Shown in pieces: positions 27,046 through 35,860 of a stretch of 64,000 bases of DNA. The position numbers and the translations under genes are program-made. Source of the DNA: Marinomonas sp. SBI8L (lineage in GTDB: Bacteria > Pseudomonadota > Gammaproteobacteria > Pseudomonadales > Marinomonadaceae); NCBI RefSeq assembly GCF_001624705.1, contig NZ_JSEO01000003.1:390032-454031 (forward strand), written 5' to 3'. The notes beneath the pieces were generated by a model that saw only the letters and a program-made list of their open reading frames with translations, was not told the origin of the DNA and did no database searches. How positions within the stretch are numbered: the first letter of the stretch is position 1; each line of letters begins with the position of its first letter.

Positions 27046-27134
27046 AATCTATTCAGTCATCAATTAGGCGTTAGAAGGCCCAGAATAAGCCAAGCTAGTT
27101 GATACTTATTTTGGGTGTGCGTGTTAGTTTTCTT

Positions 27135-28322
27135 TTATGCCCATTTAAATCGACGTACTTCATTACCCTCATCTGGTTTGGCTGGAATGTTAAAGGCCAA
27201 TATTAATGAGGCAGCAGCCATAGCAGCACCTGCTAAAAAGACACTGGCAGGGGACACCAACCAGATTAATCCAAAGGTCACTGGAATCACAACCGCTGCA
27301 ATATGGCTGATAGTGAAAGACACGCCTGCAGTCGAGGCCATATCCGCTGGGTCTGCTATCTTCTGAAAGTAGGTTTTAATCGCCAGCGCCAAAGCAAAGA
27401 ACAAGTGATCTATCACATATAAGCTACCTGCCATGATAGCCGAATCCACAAAAGCATAACCTACGAATACCAGTATCAAACCTAGGTACTCAAAAATAAG
27501 GGCATTACGTTCGCCAAAGTGTCCGATCAACTTGCCAATTTTTTTCGCAAATAACCAATTAAAGGCATAGTTGATCAAGAACAAAAGCGTTATATCTGAC
27601 GCAGAATAACCAAATTTTTCTACCATTAAAAAGCCTGCAAACACCACAAAGATTTGGCGTCTCGCACCGCTCATAAAGGTTAAGGCGTAATAGAGCCAGT
27701 AGCGTTTGCGCAACACTAGCTTTTTATTTTGTGGCACCTTAGCCTCAAAGTTAGGGAAGGCTAGCCAGATAAATAGCACTATGGCTAGTGAGAGGCTGCC
27801 AGCAATAAGGTACACCCACTTAAACTCAAGTTGGAATATCTCTAATAAAACCCAAAGTCCAGAATAGGTAATGAGTGAGGCGAGCGCCCCAACGGAAATA
27901 AGCTTGCCTAATACCTCTGGCGCTTCTTCTTTTGTGAGCCATTGCAGGGATAAAGACTGCTTTAAGGTCTCAAAATAATGAAAGCCGATAGACATTAACA
28001 AGGTCGTACATAAAAGCCCTGCCACCGAAGGGAAAAAGCCCGTAATCGCCACGCCTAAAGTGAGCATCACGAGTGAGAGCAACATGAACTTTTGTTCTCT
28101 TAAAAATAAGAGCACAAAGATGGCGGTAAAGGCTAAAAAGCCTGGGATCTCACGCACACTTTGTAATAAGCCAATTTCGGCGCCGGTAAAGTGTGCTTTT
28201 TCAATAACAAAGTTATTCAGTAGTGCCTGCCAGCTAGCAAATGCCATAGGTACGATAATAGATACCAGCATGAGGAGATGCTTGGGAGTTTGCCAAGAAT
28301 AAGCATTTCTATTGATTAACAT
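27135..28322 (-). CDS. Major facilitator superfamily transporter
   Basis: 395 residues with 11-12 hydrophobic segments. Basic/acidic loop residues after the second helix (SVREIPGFLAF) fit the MFS pattern. Divergent from the AraC-type gene at 28493 with a 170-bp gap. Substrate unknown; marker residues for a drug or sugar type were not recognised. ATG at 28322 is chosen as the only reasonable start. Confidence 0.82.
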   Translation of the reverse strand: MLINRNAYSWQTPKHLLMLVSIIVPMAFASWQALLNNFVIEKAHFTGAEIGLLQSVREIPGFLAFTAIFVLLFLREQKFMLLSLVMLTLGVAITGFFPSVAGLLCTTLLMSIGFHYFETLKQSLSLQWLTKEEAPEVLGKLISVGALASLITYSGLWVLLEIFQLEFKWVYLIAGSLSLAIVLFIWLAFPNFEAKVPQNKKLVLRKRYWLYYALTFMSGARRQIFVVFAGFLMVEKFGYSASDITLLFLINYAFNWLFAKKIGKLIGHFGERNALIFEYLGLILVFVGYAFVDSAIMAGSLYVIDHLFFALALAIKTYFQKIADPADMASTAGVSFTISHIAAVVIPVTFGLIWLVSPASVFLAGAAMAAASLILAFNIPAKPDEGNEVRRFKWA

Positions 28323-28492
28323 TGTCTAATCTCTTCTGAAATAAATTGATATGAGACAGTCTATTCGTTATTTTTTAGTCTTACTTTCTATGTTATGACG
28401 ATCAATATCGATAAACAGACAATGTTGAAATGAGTGTTAACAATGAAAGTAAATAAAATAAAAAAGCCCACTAAATCACAAAGCGAAAGATT

Positions 28493-29269
28493 ATGGCTAA
28501 GTTAACCTCGAACGAAAAAATTGAAAACGCAGGTGATAAATTCGTTCTTACCCATCAGATCGACATGCCAGCAGGGTATAAAGGGCAATTGCATCGACAC
28601 ATCTGGTATCAGCTTATGTATGCCTCAAGTGGGGTATTAAATGTTGAGTACCAGAATCAAATTATGTTTGTGCCACCGCAAAAAGCGATTTGGTTACCAC
28701 CGAACTGTGATCATAGGGTAAGAGTGCCTGTAGGGGCGCATTTTCATAGTGTGTATTTTAGGCCTGATACGGTTTCAGCCCTTGGAGATACGAGTAAAGT
28801 CTTAAGTGTTACCCCATTAGTGCGTGAACTGATTTTAGCTGTGGGCGAAATGACTCATGAAGATAAAGAGCTGGATGATAAGGATAAGCGACTCACGCAA
28901 GTTTTGATTGATCAGCTAAGTTTACAGGCGGATAGTGCTTTATCAGTTCTAATCCCTTCAGATAAGCGGTTAGCCGAATTAGTTAGGCAGATAATTCATA
29001 CCCCAAGTAATGCAATGAGCCTAGAGGAGTGGGCTCAAACGCTTAACCTATCAAGTCGTACTATTACTCGAATTTTTACCAAAGAAGTGGGGATGGGTTT
29101 TAAAGAGTGGCGGCAAAAAGTACGTTTATTAGAGGCAATTAACTTGTTAGAGCAAGGTTTGCCAGTTACTCAGGTTGCGTTAGAGGTAGGTTATCAATCT
29201 CCCTCTGCATTTACTTATGCCTTCAAGCAGGCGTTTGGGATAAACCCTGCTTCATATTTTGTAGGTTAG
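28493..29269 (+). CDS. AraC-family transcriptional regulator with N-terminal cupin
   Basis: 258 residues. Cupin about residues 10-90 (GQLHRHIWYQLMYASSGVLNVEYQNQIMFVPPQKAIWLPPNCDHRV). The C-terminal AraC domain contains MSLEEWAQTLNLSSRTITRIFTKEVGMGFKEWRQKVRLLEAINLLEQG and VALEVGYQSPSAFTYAFKQAFGINPASYF. It faces the MFS gene and probably controls it. Its stop overlaps the stop of the convergent membrane protein gene by 4 bp. Confidence 0.87.
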   Translation: MAKLTSNEKIENAGDKFVLTHQIDMPAGYKGQLHRHIWYQLMYASSGVLNVEYQNQIMFVPPQKAIWLPPNCDHRVRVPVGAHFHSVYFRPDTVSALGDTSKVLSVTPLVRELILAVGEMTHEDKELDDKDKRLTQVLIDQLSLQADSALSVLIPSDKRLAELVRQIIHTPSNAMSLEEWAQTLNLSSRTITRIFTKEVGMGFKEWRQKVRLLEAINLLEQGLPVTQVALEVGYQSPSAFTYAFKQAFGINPASYFVG

Positions 29270-29676
29270 TTACTCTCTTGCAGCTTCTTTTCGATTCTTT
29301 GATTGATAAGATCTGGAATACCAAATAAGAGAATGAAACCTTGGATAAGCAATAAATAGGCAGTCTCAAAAGGCGAAAGGAAAACTAAAATAATCCCTAT
29401 TATTATCAATCCCCAAGCTAAAGAAAGTGGTGGAATAAAGCCTTCTTTAAGTGCCTTTTGTAAGAATAAGCCTAACATGATTATCATAACGCCTGATATC
29501 AAGAACCAGACGATAGCTAAACGGTCAAATATAGGTTCATCATTGATGAAAATGCTCGAAAACCAATGGTCGTTGTGCATATTAACCAGAGATTGCCAGC
29601 CATAATAGGTTCCTATTAGGCAATGAAATATACCTGTTGCAACTAGGTAGTAGCCTGAATATTTCATTAGTTTCAT
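29266..29676 (-). CDS. DUF6463-like four-helix membrane protein
   Basis: 136 residues with four hydrophobic segments; begins MKYSGYYLVATGIFHCLIG and contains FDRLAIVWFLISG and FIPPLSLAWGLIIIG. It is clearly a paralogue of the protein at 31726-32130. Function unknown. It converges on, and overlaps, an AraC regulator gene. AGGAAGTTAAG precedes the start; the second ATG (at MKYSG) is also possible. Confidence 0.75.
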   Translation of the reverse strand: MKLMKYSGYYLVATGIFHCLIGTYYGWQSLVNMHNDHWFSSIFINDEPIFDRLAIVWFLISGVMIIMLGLFLQKALKEGFIPPLSLAWGLIIIGIILVFLSPFETAYLLLIQGFILLFGIPDLINQRIEKKLQESN

Positions 29677-29924
29677 CTTAACTTCCTCTCATTTATACCT
29701 GTTAAAGTGAAGTAATAAATTCCCTCACTTTATTTAGAACAACTCGTCTTTAAGCTTAGCGACAAAATACAAAAAATCATGTTTGAACGCTCGAAATAAA
29801 GCGCGCATATTTTAGCATGTCAAAGCTGAAGCACATATCTAAAAAACATAGATAAGATATAAATTAGATTCATCTTATGTTGCTGATTAAGATGGATTAA
29901 GTTACACCATACCTCCATTAGCCC

Positions 29925-30644
29925 TTATGATTTGTCCATTGATCCATTGATCCATTGGCTGTCAGGTCCGGTTAGAAAAGCGATAATATTTGCTATGTCT
30001 GCAGGGGTGCCTAGCCTTTGCATTGGGTTCATTTGAGATAAATGCTCAATTTGTTGTTGAGATTTATCTCGTAAGAAGAGTTCGGTGTTTGTTGGCCCTG
30101 GAGCTATTGCATTTACAGTAATACTTTTTCCTTTTAGCTCTTTGGCTAAAATATTTGTTAGCGCTTCAACTGCTGCTTTTGTGGCGCTATAAATACCATA
30201 CTCTTCTAGTTTTAACCCCAGTACACTGCTAGACATATTAATAATTCGTCCACCCTGATTTAACCTTTTGGAGGCTTCACGTAAGGTGTTAAAAGTACCT
30301 TTTAAATTGGTTTCGATTTGCTTTTCGAATAATTCATCGCTGCTATTTGCTATAGAGGCTAATTTCATGCAACCTGCATTATTAACTAGGATATCGACTT
30401 TACCCAAGCGAGTTTCTACTTGCTTAAAAAGGTGTCTGACGGACTCTGGGCTTGCGATATCACACTGGATTGCGATTGCCTGATAGCCAAGCGAAGTGAG
30501 TTCTTTGACTAAGTTGATAGCTTGCTCAGAGCTTGAAACATAATTTATTGCAATACTAAAGCCTTCAATCGCAAGTCTTCTGCTAATACTTGCCCCAATA
30601 CCGCGTGATCCGCCTGTTATGATGGCGACTTTTTGATTAGACAT
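29925..30644 (-). CDS. Short-chain dehydrogenase/reductase with frameshifted C-terminus
   Basis: 239 residues. Classical SDR: TGGSRGIGASISRRLA cofactor loop, NNAG, catalytic Ser in INMSSS, YSATKAAVEAL (Tyr and Lys), and IAPGPTNTELF. It prefers NADP(H) or NAD(H), undetermined. The normal SDR ending (WINGQ...RANGGMV) is lost: an 8-bp tandem duplication (29936-29951) shifts the frame, giving WINGSMDKS and a stop. Removing one repeat restores QIIRANGGMV and a stop at 29902. The active site is intact, so residual function is possible. It faces the LysR gene at 30852. Confidence 0.85.
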   Translation of the reverse strand: MSNQKVAIITGGSRGIGASISRRLAIEGFSIAINYVSSSEQAINLVKELTSLGYQAIAIQCDIASPESVRHLFKQVETRLGKVDILVNNAGCMKLASIANSSDELFEKQIETNLKGTFNTLREASKRLNQGGRIINMSSSVLGLKLEEYGIYSATKAAVEALTNILAKELKGKSITVNAIAPGPTNTELFLRDKSQQQIEHLSQMNPMQRLGTPADIANIIAFLTGPDSQWINGSMDKS

Positions 30645-30851
30645 ACTTTTACCTCAATTTAGCTGATTAGAATAAGGGTGAGTATGACCTTTATGTTAAA
30701 GTGAATAATTGCTTATAAATTGATAATACAATTCCATTTATAATAATAATGTGAGCATTCGTTTTCATCTGGGATAGCTCAATGGCGTAAACTTAACTGC
30801 GGCAATTTAATTTTTTCGCTTAACCCATGTTTTTTAATTAAAGGGAAAGAA

Positions 30852-31739
30852 ATGGATAAATTTAAAGAGATGCAGATCTTCTCCCGAGTGGCAGAGCGTA
30901 ATAGTTTTACTCTGGCGGCAGAAGACTTAGTCGTGCCACGCGCCACAGTGACGAACAGTATTAAACGTTTAGAAAGCCGCCTTGGGGTTAGATTGCTAGA
31001 ACGGACCACTCGCCAAGTGCGTTTAACTTTGGATGGAGAGCAGTATTATGAAAAATGCATCAAACTGCTTGGGGAGTTGGAAGAAGTTGAGAATAGTTTT
31101 TTAAAACACTCTCCTAAAGGTGTGCTAAGGGTCAATTTACAAGGGACACTTGCTAAACATTTTGTCATTCCTCGTCTTCCTGATTTCTTAAAGCGTTATC
31201 CAGATATTAAAATCCATATTGCTGAGGATGATCGACTTATTGACCTTGTAAAAGAGGGAATCGATTGTGTATTAAGAGCGGGTGAGTTACAGGATTCCAG
31301 TTTAATTGTGAAACCTTTAACTCAACTGGAAATTGTGACAGTGGCGAGTCCTGAATATCTTGATCAATACGGAACGCCCAAAGATTTAAACGCTTTGCAG
31401 AACCATAATGGTATTGCCTATTCATTAGATGTAAAAGCCAGACCTTCTGAATTTGATTTTCTTGTCAAAAATAAGCTGGTTTCAGTACATTTGAATTCCC
31501 TGGTGGCCGTCTCAGGCGCTGAGGTTTATACCGCTAGCGCCAAAGCTGGATTAGGCCTGATACAAGTCCCTAAATACCGGATTAGGCATGAGTTAGAAAC
31601 AGGTGAATTAGTGCCTATACTCACTCAATTCTCTGTGCCAAGCATGCCTGTCTCCGCTTTATATCCTCATAAAAAGCATCTTTCTCAGCGCACAGGTGTT
31701 TTTGTTGATTGGCTTGCTGAGATTTTTAATAAGGCTTAA
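30852..31739 (+). CDS. LysR-family transcriptional regulator
   Basis: 295 residues. Helix-turn-helix region FSRVAERNSFTLAAEDLVVPRATVTNSIKRLESRLGVRLLERTTRQVRLT, then the effector domain from about residue 90. GGGAAAGAA precedes the ATG. It is divergent from the SDR gene (207-bp gap), its likely target. Its last 14 bases overlap the convergent membrane protein gene at 31726. Confidence 0.88.
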   Translation: MDKFKEMQIFSRVAERNSFTLAAEDLVVPRATVTNSIKRLESRLGVRLLERTTRQVRLTLDGEQYYEKCIKLLGELEEVENSFLKHSPKGVLRVNLQGTLAKHFVIPRLPDFLKRYPDIKIHIAEDDRLIDLVKEGIDCVLRAGELQDSSLIVKPLTQLEIVTVASPEYLDQYGTPKDLNALQNHNGIAYSLDVKARPSEFDFLVKNKLVSVHLNSLVAVSGAEVYTASAKAGLGLIQVPKYRIRHELETGELVPILTQFSVPSMPVSALYPHKKHLSQRTGVFVDWLAEIFNKA

Positions 31740-32130
31740 CTACTCGCTTTCTCAAAGGTGTTAATATTTTTGCTTTTAGGCTACCTCGCATTAAAATAAT
31801 GCCTTGAATAATAAAGAAATAAGCGCCTGATACAGGCATTATGATGGCGACAATAATACCTATTAGGATAAAGCCCCAAGCTAAGGAAACGGGAGGAATA
31901 AAGCCTTCATCTAACGCTTTTTGAAGCATGATGCCAAATAGAATCCAGAAAATTCCTGACAGTAAAAACCAAGAAATTGCCTCACGATCAAACAATATCT
32001 GATCGCCAGCCATGGTGCTGGCCAACCAATTATCTTGGTGCATGGCTAAGAGCGTTTCCCAACCTAAAATTAAGCCAATAACACTGTGAAGTATGCCTGT
32101 TGCGATTAGGTAATATCCTGAATATTTCAT
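31726..32130 (-). CDS. DUF6463-like four-helix membrane protein, second paralogue
   Basis: 134 residues: MKYSGYYLIATGILHSVIG, FDREAISWFLLSG and FIPPVSLAWGFILIG match the protein at 29266-29676 nearly line for line, except that the C-terminal tail is basic. Both paralogues converge on and overlap a regulator gene. It is probably the last gene of the minus-strand group with TetR and the DUF2867-like gene (31 bp downstream of the TetR stop). Confidence 0.75.
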   Translation of the reverse strand: MKYSGYYLIATGILHSVIGLILGWETLLAMHQDNWLASTMAGDQILFDREAISWFLLSGIFWILFGIMLQKALDEGFIPPVSLAWGFILIGIIVAIIMPVSGAYFFIIQGIILMRGSLKAKILTPLRKRVVKPY

Positions 32131-32161
32131 GGTTTTCTATCCTTAAAGTTTCAATTTAAAA

Positions 32162-32767
32162 TCAGTTATCCTTGGGCATTGGCAAAAAAGCTTGAGATGC
32201 CATCGCTGTGACTCTTAATACGGTTTCGATAGAGGGTCTTGGATGTATCTGTTGCATGCCTAAAAAATTGGCATAGGCCATTAATGCGATATCTTCTGCT
32301 TCTTCTTTAGGAAGGCCAAGTTCGGCATAACATTGGGCTAAATAGCCTTGTCTTTGCTGGTCTATTTTTTCTAAGTGTCCGCTAATACTCGGCTCTTTTA
32401 ATGCCCAGGCACGTATGTGCATTTCTGCCTCAATGTTTTGTCCTGCGATGACTTGATCCAGTTTATTTAATCTTTCAAGTGGTGAGTCTTCTGTGTTTGC
32501 CTGCTTGATAAAATCTAATGTCATCTTTTCATACCAATGTGTCATCAGAGCATCAATAAAAGCGTTTCGATTATCAAAGTGGTGATAAAAGGAGCCTTTG
32601 GTTACGCCTTTTAATTCGCATAAAGGAATGATCTTTAGAGACTCAGGGCCTTTTTTGATTAACACTTTTAGTGCAAATTCTAGCCAGTCTAATTGGCTAC
32701 TTTTACTTTCTTTGTTTTTGCCTGTTTGGGCTTTATTTAAGTCTTTTTTTGTTTTTTTTGTATTCAT
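32162..32767 (-). CDS. TetR-family transcriptional regulator
   Basis: 201 residues. A very basic start (KKTKKDLNKAQTGKNKESKSS), then a TetR helix-turn-helix: LKIIPLCELKGVTKGSFYHHFDNRNAFIDALMTHWYEKM. The remaining helical domain should bind the inducer. Its ATG overlaps the stop of the upstream DUF2867-like gene (ATGA). The 43-bp palindrome in front of that operon is a likely autoregulatory operator. Confidence 0.87.
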   Translation of the reverse strand: MNTKKTKKDLNKAQTGKNKESKSSQLDWLEFALKVLIKKGPESLKIIPLCELKGVTKGSFYHHFDNRNAFIDALMTHWYEKMTLDFIKQANTEDSPLERLNKLDQVIAGQNIEAEMHIRAWALKEPSISGHLEKIDQQRQGYLAQCYAELGLPKEEAEDIALMAYANFLGMQQIHPRPSIETVLRVTAMASQAFLPMPKDN

Positions 32768-33276
32768 AATCTTTTAGCTTTTAGCGCGTTATTCATCACA
32801 GTACGTGCGATGATGTAATGGAAAGGCAAAATGCTATTGACATAGAGCCTACCTATCAATGTTTTTTGGTTAACTAAGGTAGAAACGATGACTTGATCAG
32901 CCTGTTTTAACACAGAGATATAGAAGATCATATGCTTGTCTTCGGCATAAGAAATAATCTCATCTTGAGTCTTCTCAATGACAGTTAAGAAACCTGCTTT
33001 ATCACCTATTGTTAACTCGTCGCTGCTTGGTGTTAGGTTATCTGCGCCTACTTCAAAACCAAATAATTTAACTATTCGATTACGAATTTTCATTAACTTA
33101 GAAACCCAGCTAGGCATGTGCGCAAAAATGGCGTGCTGTAATTGGCTTGGGCTCAAAGATGGCTTGTTTAGAGGCATTGAAAGGGCATCACGAAAATAGT
33201 GGCCTTCAACCTTACTTGCAAGCTTATCCTGTTTGGGTTCATCTAAGGTTTGAATATTGGAGAAAAGCCAAGTCAT
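32764..33276 (-). CDS. DUF2867-like protein
   Basis: 170 residues from the ATG at 33276, which has AAAGGA six bases before it; longer frames to 33324 run into the palindrome. No signal peptide. The pattern KVEGHYFRDALSMPL near the N-terminus and GRLYVNSILPFHYIIARTVM at the C-terminus resembles DUF2867 proteins, which are often fused or linked to NAD-dependent epimerases. Function unknown. Coupled to the TetR gene. Confidence 0.72.
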   Translation of the reverse strand: MTWLFSNIQTLDEPKQDKLASKVEGHYFRDALSMPLNKPSLSPSQLQHAIFAHMPSWVSKLMKIRNRIVKLFGFEVGADNLTPSSDELTIGDKAGFLTVIEKTQDEIISYAEDKHMIFYISVLKQADQVIVSTLVNQKTLIGRLYVNSILPFHYIIARTVMNNALKAKRL

Positions 33277-33315
33277 AGTCATTCCTTTGTCTCTCATTGA
33301 TAGTATGAAGCTAAA

Positions 33316-33358
33316 AACATTCAATACATACCATACTGTATGGTATGTATTGAATGTT
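33316..33358. promoter_or_regulatory. 43-bp perfect palindrome, candidate TetR operator
   Basis: Two perfect 21-bp arms around a single central base (33337). The core reads ATACCATACTGTATGGTAT. It begins 40 bp upstream of the start codon at 33276, where it can cover the promoter of the DUF2867-like/TetR operon. Its length could hold two TetR dimers. Confidence 0.8.
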
Positions 33359-33408
33359 AGATAAAACTTGAATACTTGTAAAGAGAAAAAATGAATCGCT
33401 TCTAAAGG

Positions 33409-33780
33409 CTAATCTTGACGAGTGTTATTACTTTCTAGATGAGAAATGCCCCAAGCCCTTAAGGACTCAATAACTGGCGCTAATGTTTTGCCATAGTCAG
33501 TCATGGAATATTCGACTCTAGGTGGCACTTCAGGATGAATTGTGCGTGAAATTAGCTTTGTTTCTTCTAACTCTCTTAGCTGCTTAGTTAGCATTCTTTG
33601 GGTAATGTTGGGCATGATACGACGCAGTTCATTAAAGCGAATTGAAGTATCTTGATTACTGCTATCTAACAGGTGATAAAGAATTGCGCCTTTCCATTTC
33701 CCTCCTATGATTTCGAGAGCTCTTTCTACTGGGCAACCAAGGTTACAGTCATAATCTGTGTGCGGCATTTTTACGTCCAA
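33409..33780 (-). CDS. HxlR-family transcriptional regulator (possible thiol sensor)
   Basis: 123 residues. The HxlR winged helix: CNLGCPVERALEIIGGKWKGAILYHLL, FNELRRIMPNITQRMLTKQLRELEETKLISRT, EYSMTDYGKTLAPVI. The N-terminal CNLGCP has the cysteine used as a quinone or oxidant sensor in YodB/QorR-type members. Divergent from a flavodoxin-fold reductase gene (153-bp gap), the classic target arrangement. The second ATG, at 33768, is also possible. Confidence 0.88.
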   Translation of the reverse strand: MDVKMPHTDYDCNLGCPVERALEIIGGKWKGAILYHLLDSSNQDTSIRFNELRRIMPNITQRMLTKQLRELEETKLISRTIHPEVPPRVEYSMTDYGKTLAPVIESLRAWGISHLESNNTRQD

Positions 33781-33933
33781 GGGTATACAAAAAGGTACTG
33801 AGTTCTTAAAAAGTGCCTTCTTATGTCGGCTAAATTTTTTGTTTATTCTGCTCCCTCACTCATGTTCTCGCAAGAGAAATTCATAGTCATATATTGAAGA
33901 CATCAGATTGAAAAAGTAGATTGGAGAAAATAG

Positions 33934-34530
33934 ATGAAAACCCTCGTTTTAGTTGCCCATAAATACCTAGCGACACGTTCCATTGCTAACCAAGCCATAG
34001 TTGAAAGCCTAAATGCGATAGAAGGTTTGGAGATACGAGATCTGTACCAGTTATATCCTGATTTTAAAATTGATGTCGCCAATGAACAGCAGGCATTGCT
34101 TGAAGCTGATTTGATTATTTTTCAATTTCCTATCCATTGGTATAGCGTACCTGGGATTTTAAAAGAGTGGATGGATCAGGTGCTGCTTTATGGTTTTGCT
34201 TATGGCAGTACTGGGGATAAATTGAAAGATAAGCGTTTGCTTATTTCAACAACATTGGGCGGAGATATCGCCTCTTATCAAGTCGGTGGACATAACAACT
34301 TTAGCCTTGAGACTTTATTTACGCCCTTAGAGCAAACCGCTGCCTTATGTGGGATGCACTGGCTATCGCCTATGGCCAGTGGCAATATGTTATACATACC
34401 AGATATTGCGAATAAAAAGGAAGATGTCGTCCAAAGAGCAAGTGCCTATGGCGCAAAGCTGAAGGAGCGGATTAGCTCGATTAAAGAGGCAGTTAAACCT
34501 ATCTCTCCTCTTAAATGCGTTGTGAGTTAA
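33934..34530 (+). CDS. Flavodoxin-fold NAD(P)H:quinone oxidoreductase (KefF/MdaB-like)
   Basis: 198 residues. FMN-binding flavodoxin-2 fold: KTLVLVAHKYLATRSIANQAI, LIIFQFPIHWYSVPGILKEWMDQVLLYGFAYG, and LLISTTLGG. It should reduce quinones, using NAD(P)H in two-electron steps. The HxlR gene next to it is the likely repressor. GGAGAAAATAG precedes the ATG. A terminator follows at 34549. Confidence 0.87.
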   Translation: MKTLVLVAHKYLATRSIANQAIVESLNAIEGLEIRDLYQLYPDFKIDVANEQQALLEADLIIFQFPIHWYSVPGILKEWMDQVLLYGFAYGSTGDKLKDKRLLISTTLGGDIASYQVGGHNNFSLETLFTPLEQTAALCGMHWLSPMASGNMLYIPDIANKKEDVVQRASAYGAKLKERISSIKEAVKPISPLKCVVS

Positions 34531-34548
34531 ATAACATTATTGGACAAG

Positions 34549-34575
34549 AAAGAGGGGGTTGTTAGCCCCTCTTTT
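34549..34575. terminator. Bidirectional intrinsic terminator
   Basis: AAAGAGGGG and CCCCTCTTT form a 9-bp stem with an 8-9 nt loop followed by TTTT-rich sequence on the plus strand. It lies between the convergent reductase and dehydrogenase genes. Confidence 0.8.
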
Positions 34576-34591
34576 ACTCTTTGAGGGCTTG

Positions 34592-35860
34592 TTAAAATCG
34601 AGTCACTTTAAACGCGTTACAATTAATCTTAGGTGTTTTTTGGGTAACAATAGCGGTTAATAGTTCTGCACTTGTTGCCGCTTGAGTTAATCCAAGGTGC
34701 TGATTTCCAAAAGCAAAAAAGATGCTTTCATACTCAGGGTGCTTATCTATTACAGGTAATGAATCTGGCATAGTCGGTCGAAACCCCATCCAATCACTGG
34801 TTTTAATTTTTGTGCTTTTAAGTCGAGGGATTAGCTTTTGACTATGATAACGGAGAGATAAAAACCGTCGTTTAAAAGGTTTCAGCTTAAGTCCGCCTAA
34901 CTCTGTCATTCCCACAGCTCTTAAACCTGAATGGAGTGGGCTCATCACAAACCTTCGTTCAGCAGAACCAATTGGGTGATTGAGTTTAAATGGATTATTT
35001 TTAAACGTAAGGTGATAGCCTCGCTCGGCTTCTAAAGGAATATTAAGACCGACTTTTTGTAGTAAACTTTTGCTCCAAGCACCAGTGCAAATAACCAGTT
35101 TGTCAAATGAGTAGCTGGCATCTTGTGTGATAAGTTTATTGGACTTATCGCCAGGTTGAATATCCTTGACTGCCTCTTTGATGAAGTTCCCTTGCCTTGA
35201 TAGAAAAGCAGAAAAAAGTACTTCGCAAAGCAGATGAGGGTCCTGTACGCGATAAGCGTTGGGAAAATATAACGCATGATTTATTGTGCTGGAAAGAGCG
35301 GGTTCTAGCTTTTTCAATCTTTCACCTTGAACAAGCTCTGTTTGTATTCCCCATGCTTTTAAATAAAGAGCATGTTGTTTGGCTTGTTCTAGTTTGTTCT
35401 GCGACTCCCACACTAAGAGGTAACCGGATTTCACGAGTTGCCCACTAGCACCTATATCCAGTAAGCATTTTTTCCAAGCTGGAATTGATGCTTGGTTTAA
35501 TGCTGATAAGGCGAGGCGTCCTTTTGCAGATGTGCTTGGGTGAGCGGCCGTAATAAATTTTACCAGCCAAGGTAAAATACGATGAAAGTACCCTAATGGA
35601 AGTGACAAGGGTCCATGTGGGTTTAGCCACATGGAAAGTGCACTGCGTAGGGTTTTAGTCGTGGATAAGGGGTCAATTAGCTCAGTCGCTAAGTAGCCCG
35701 CGTTACCAAATGACGCCCCTAACCCCGGTTCATTTTTGTCGATTAAGGTCACTTGAAAACCTTCTCGTTGTAACTCTAATGCGGTACAGAGACCGACCAC
35801 CCCGGCACCAACAACGCCTACTGTGACAGGCTTAATTTTATTCGCGCCGAGGTTCTGCAT
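34592..35860 (-). CDS. FAD-dependent D-amino-acid dehydrogenase, paralogue of the 4880 gene
   Basis: 422 residues. FAD motif GVVGAGVVGLCTALELQREG, then a DKN acidic segment. The C-terminal blocks WMGFRPTMPDSLPVIDK and FGNQHLGLTQA are nearly those of the hydroxyproline-cluster dehydrogenase. Its ATG overlaps the NhaC stop by one base (TAATG). With a Pyr2C reductase and an antiporter upstream, it probably oxidises a cyclic or free D-amino acid such as D-proline or a hydroxyproline isomer (inference). Confidence 0.85.
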   Translation of the reverse strand: MQNLGANKIKPVTVGVVGAGVVGLCTALELQREGFQVTLIDKNEPGLGASFGNAGYLATELIDPLSTTKTLRSALSMWLNPHGPLSLPLGYFHRILPWLVKFITAAHPSTSAKGRLALSALNQASIPAWKKCLLDIGASGQLVKSGYLLVWESQNKLEQAKQHALYLKAWGIQTELVQGERLKKLEPALSSTINHALYFPNAYRVQDPHLLCEVLFSAFLSRQGNFIKEAVKDIQPGDKSNKLITQDASYSFDKLVICTGAWSKSLLQKVGLNIPLEAERGYHLTFKNNPFKLNHPIGSAERRFVMSPLHSGLRAVGMTELGGLKLKPFKRRFLSLRYHSQKLIPRLKSTKIKTSDWMGFRPTMPDSLPVIDKHPEYESIFFAFGNQHLGLTQAATSAELLTAIVTQKTPKINCNAFKVTRF

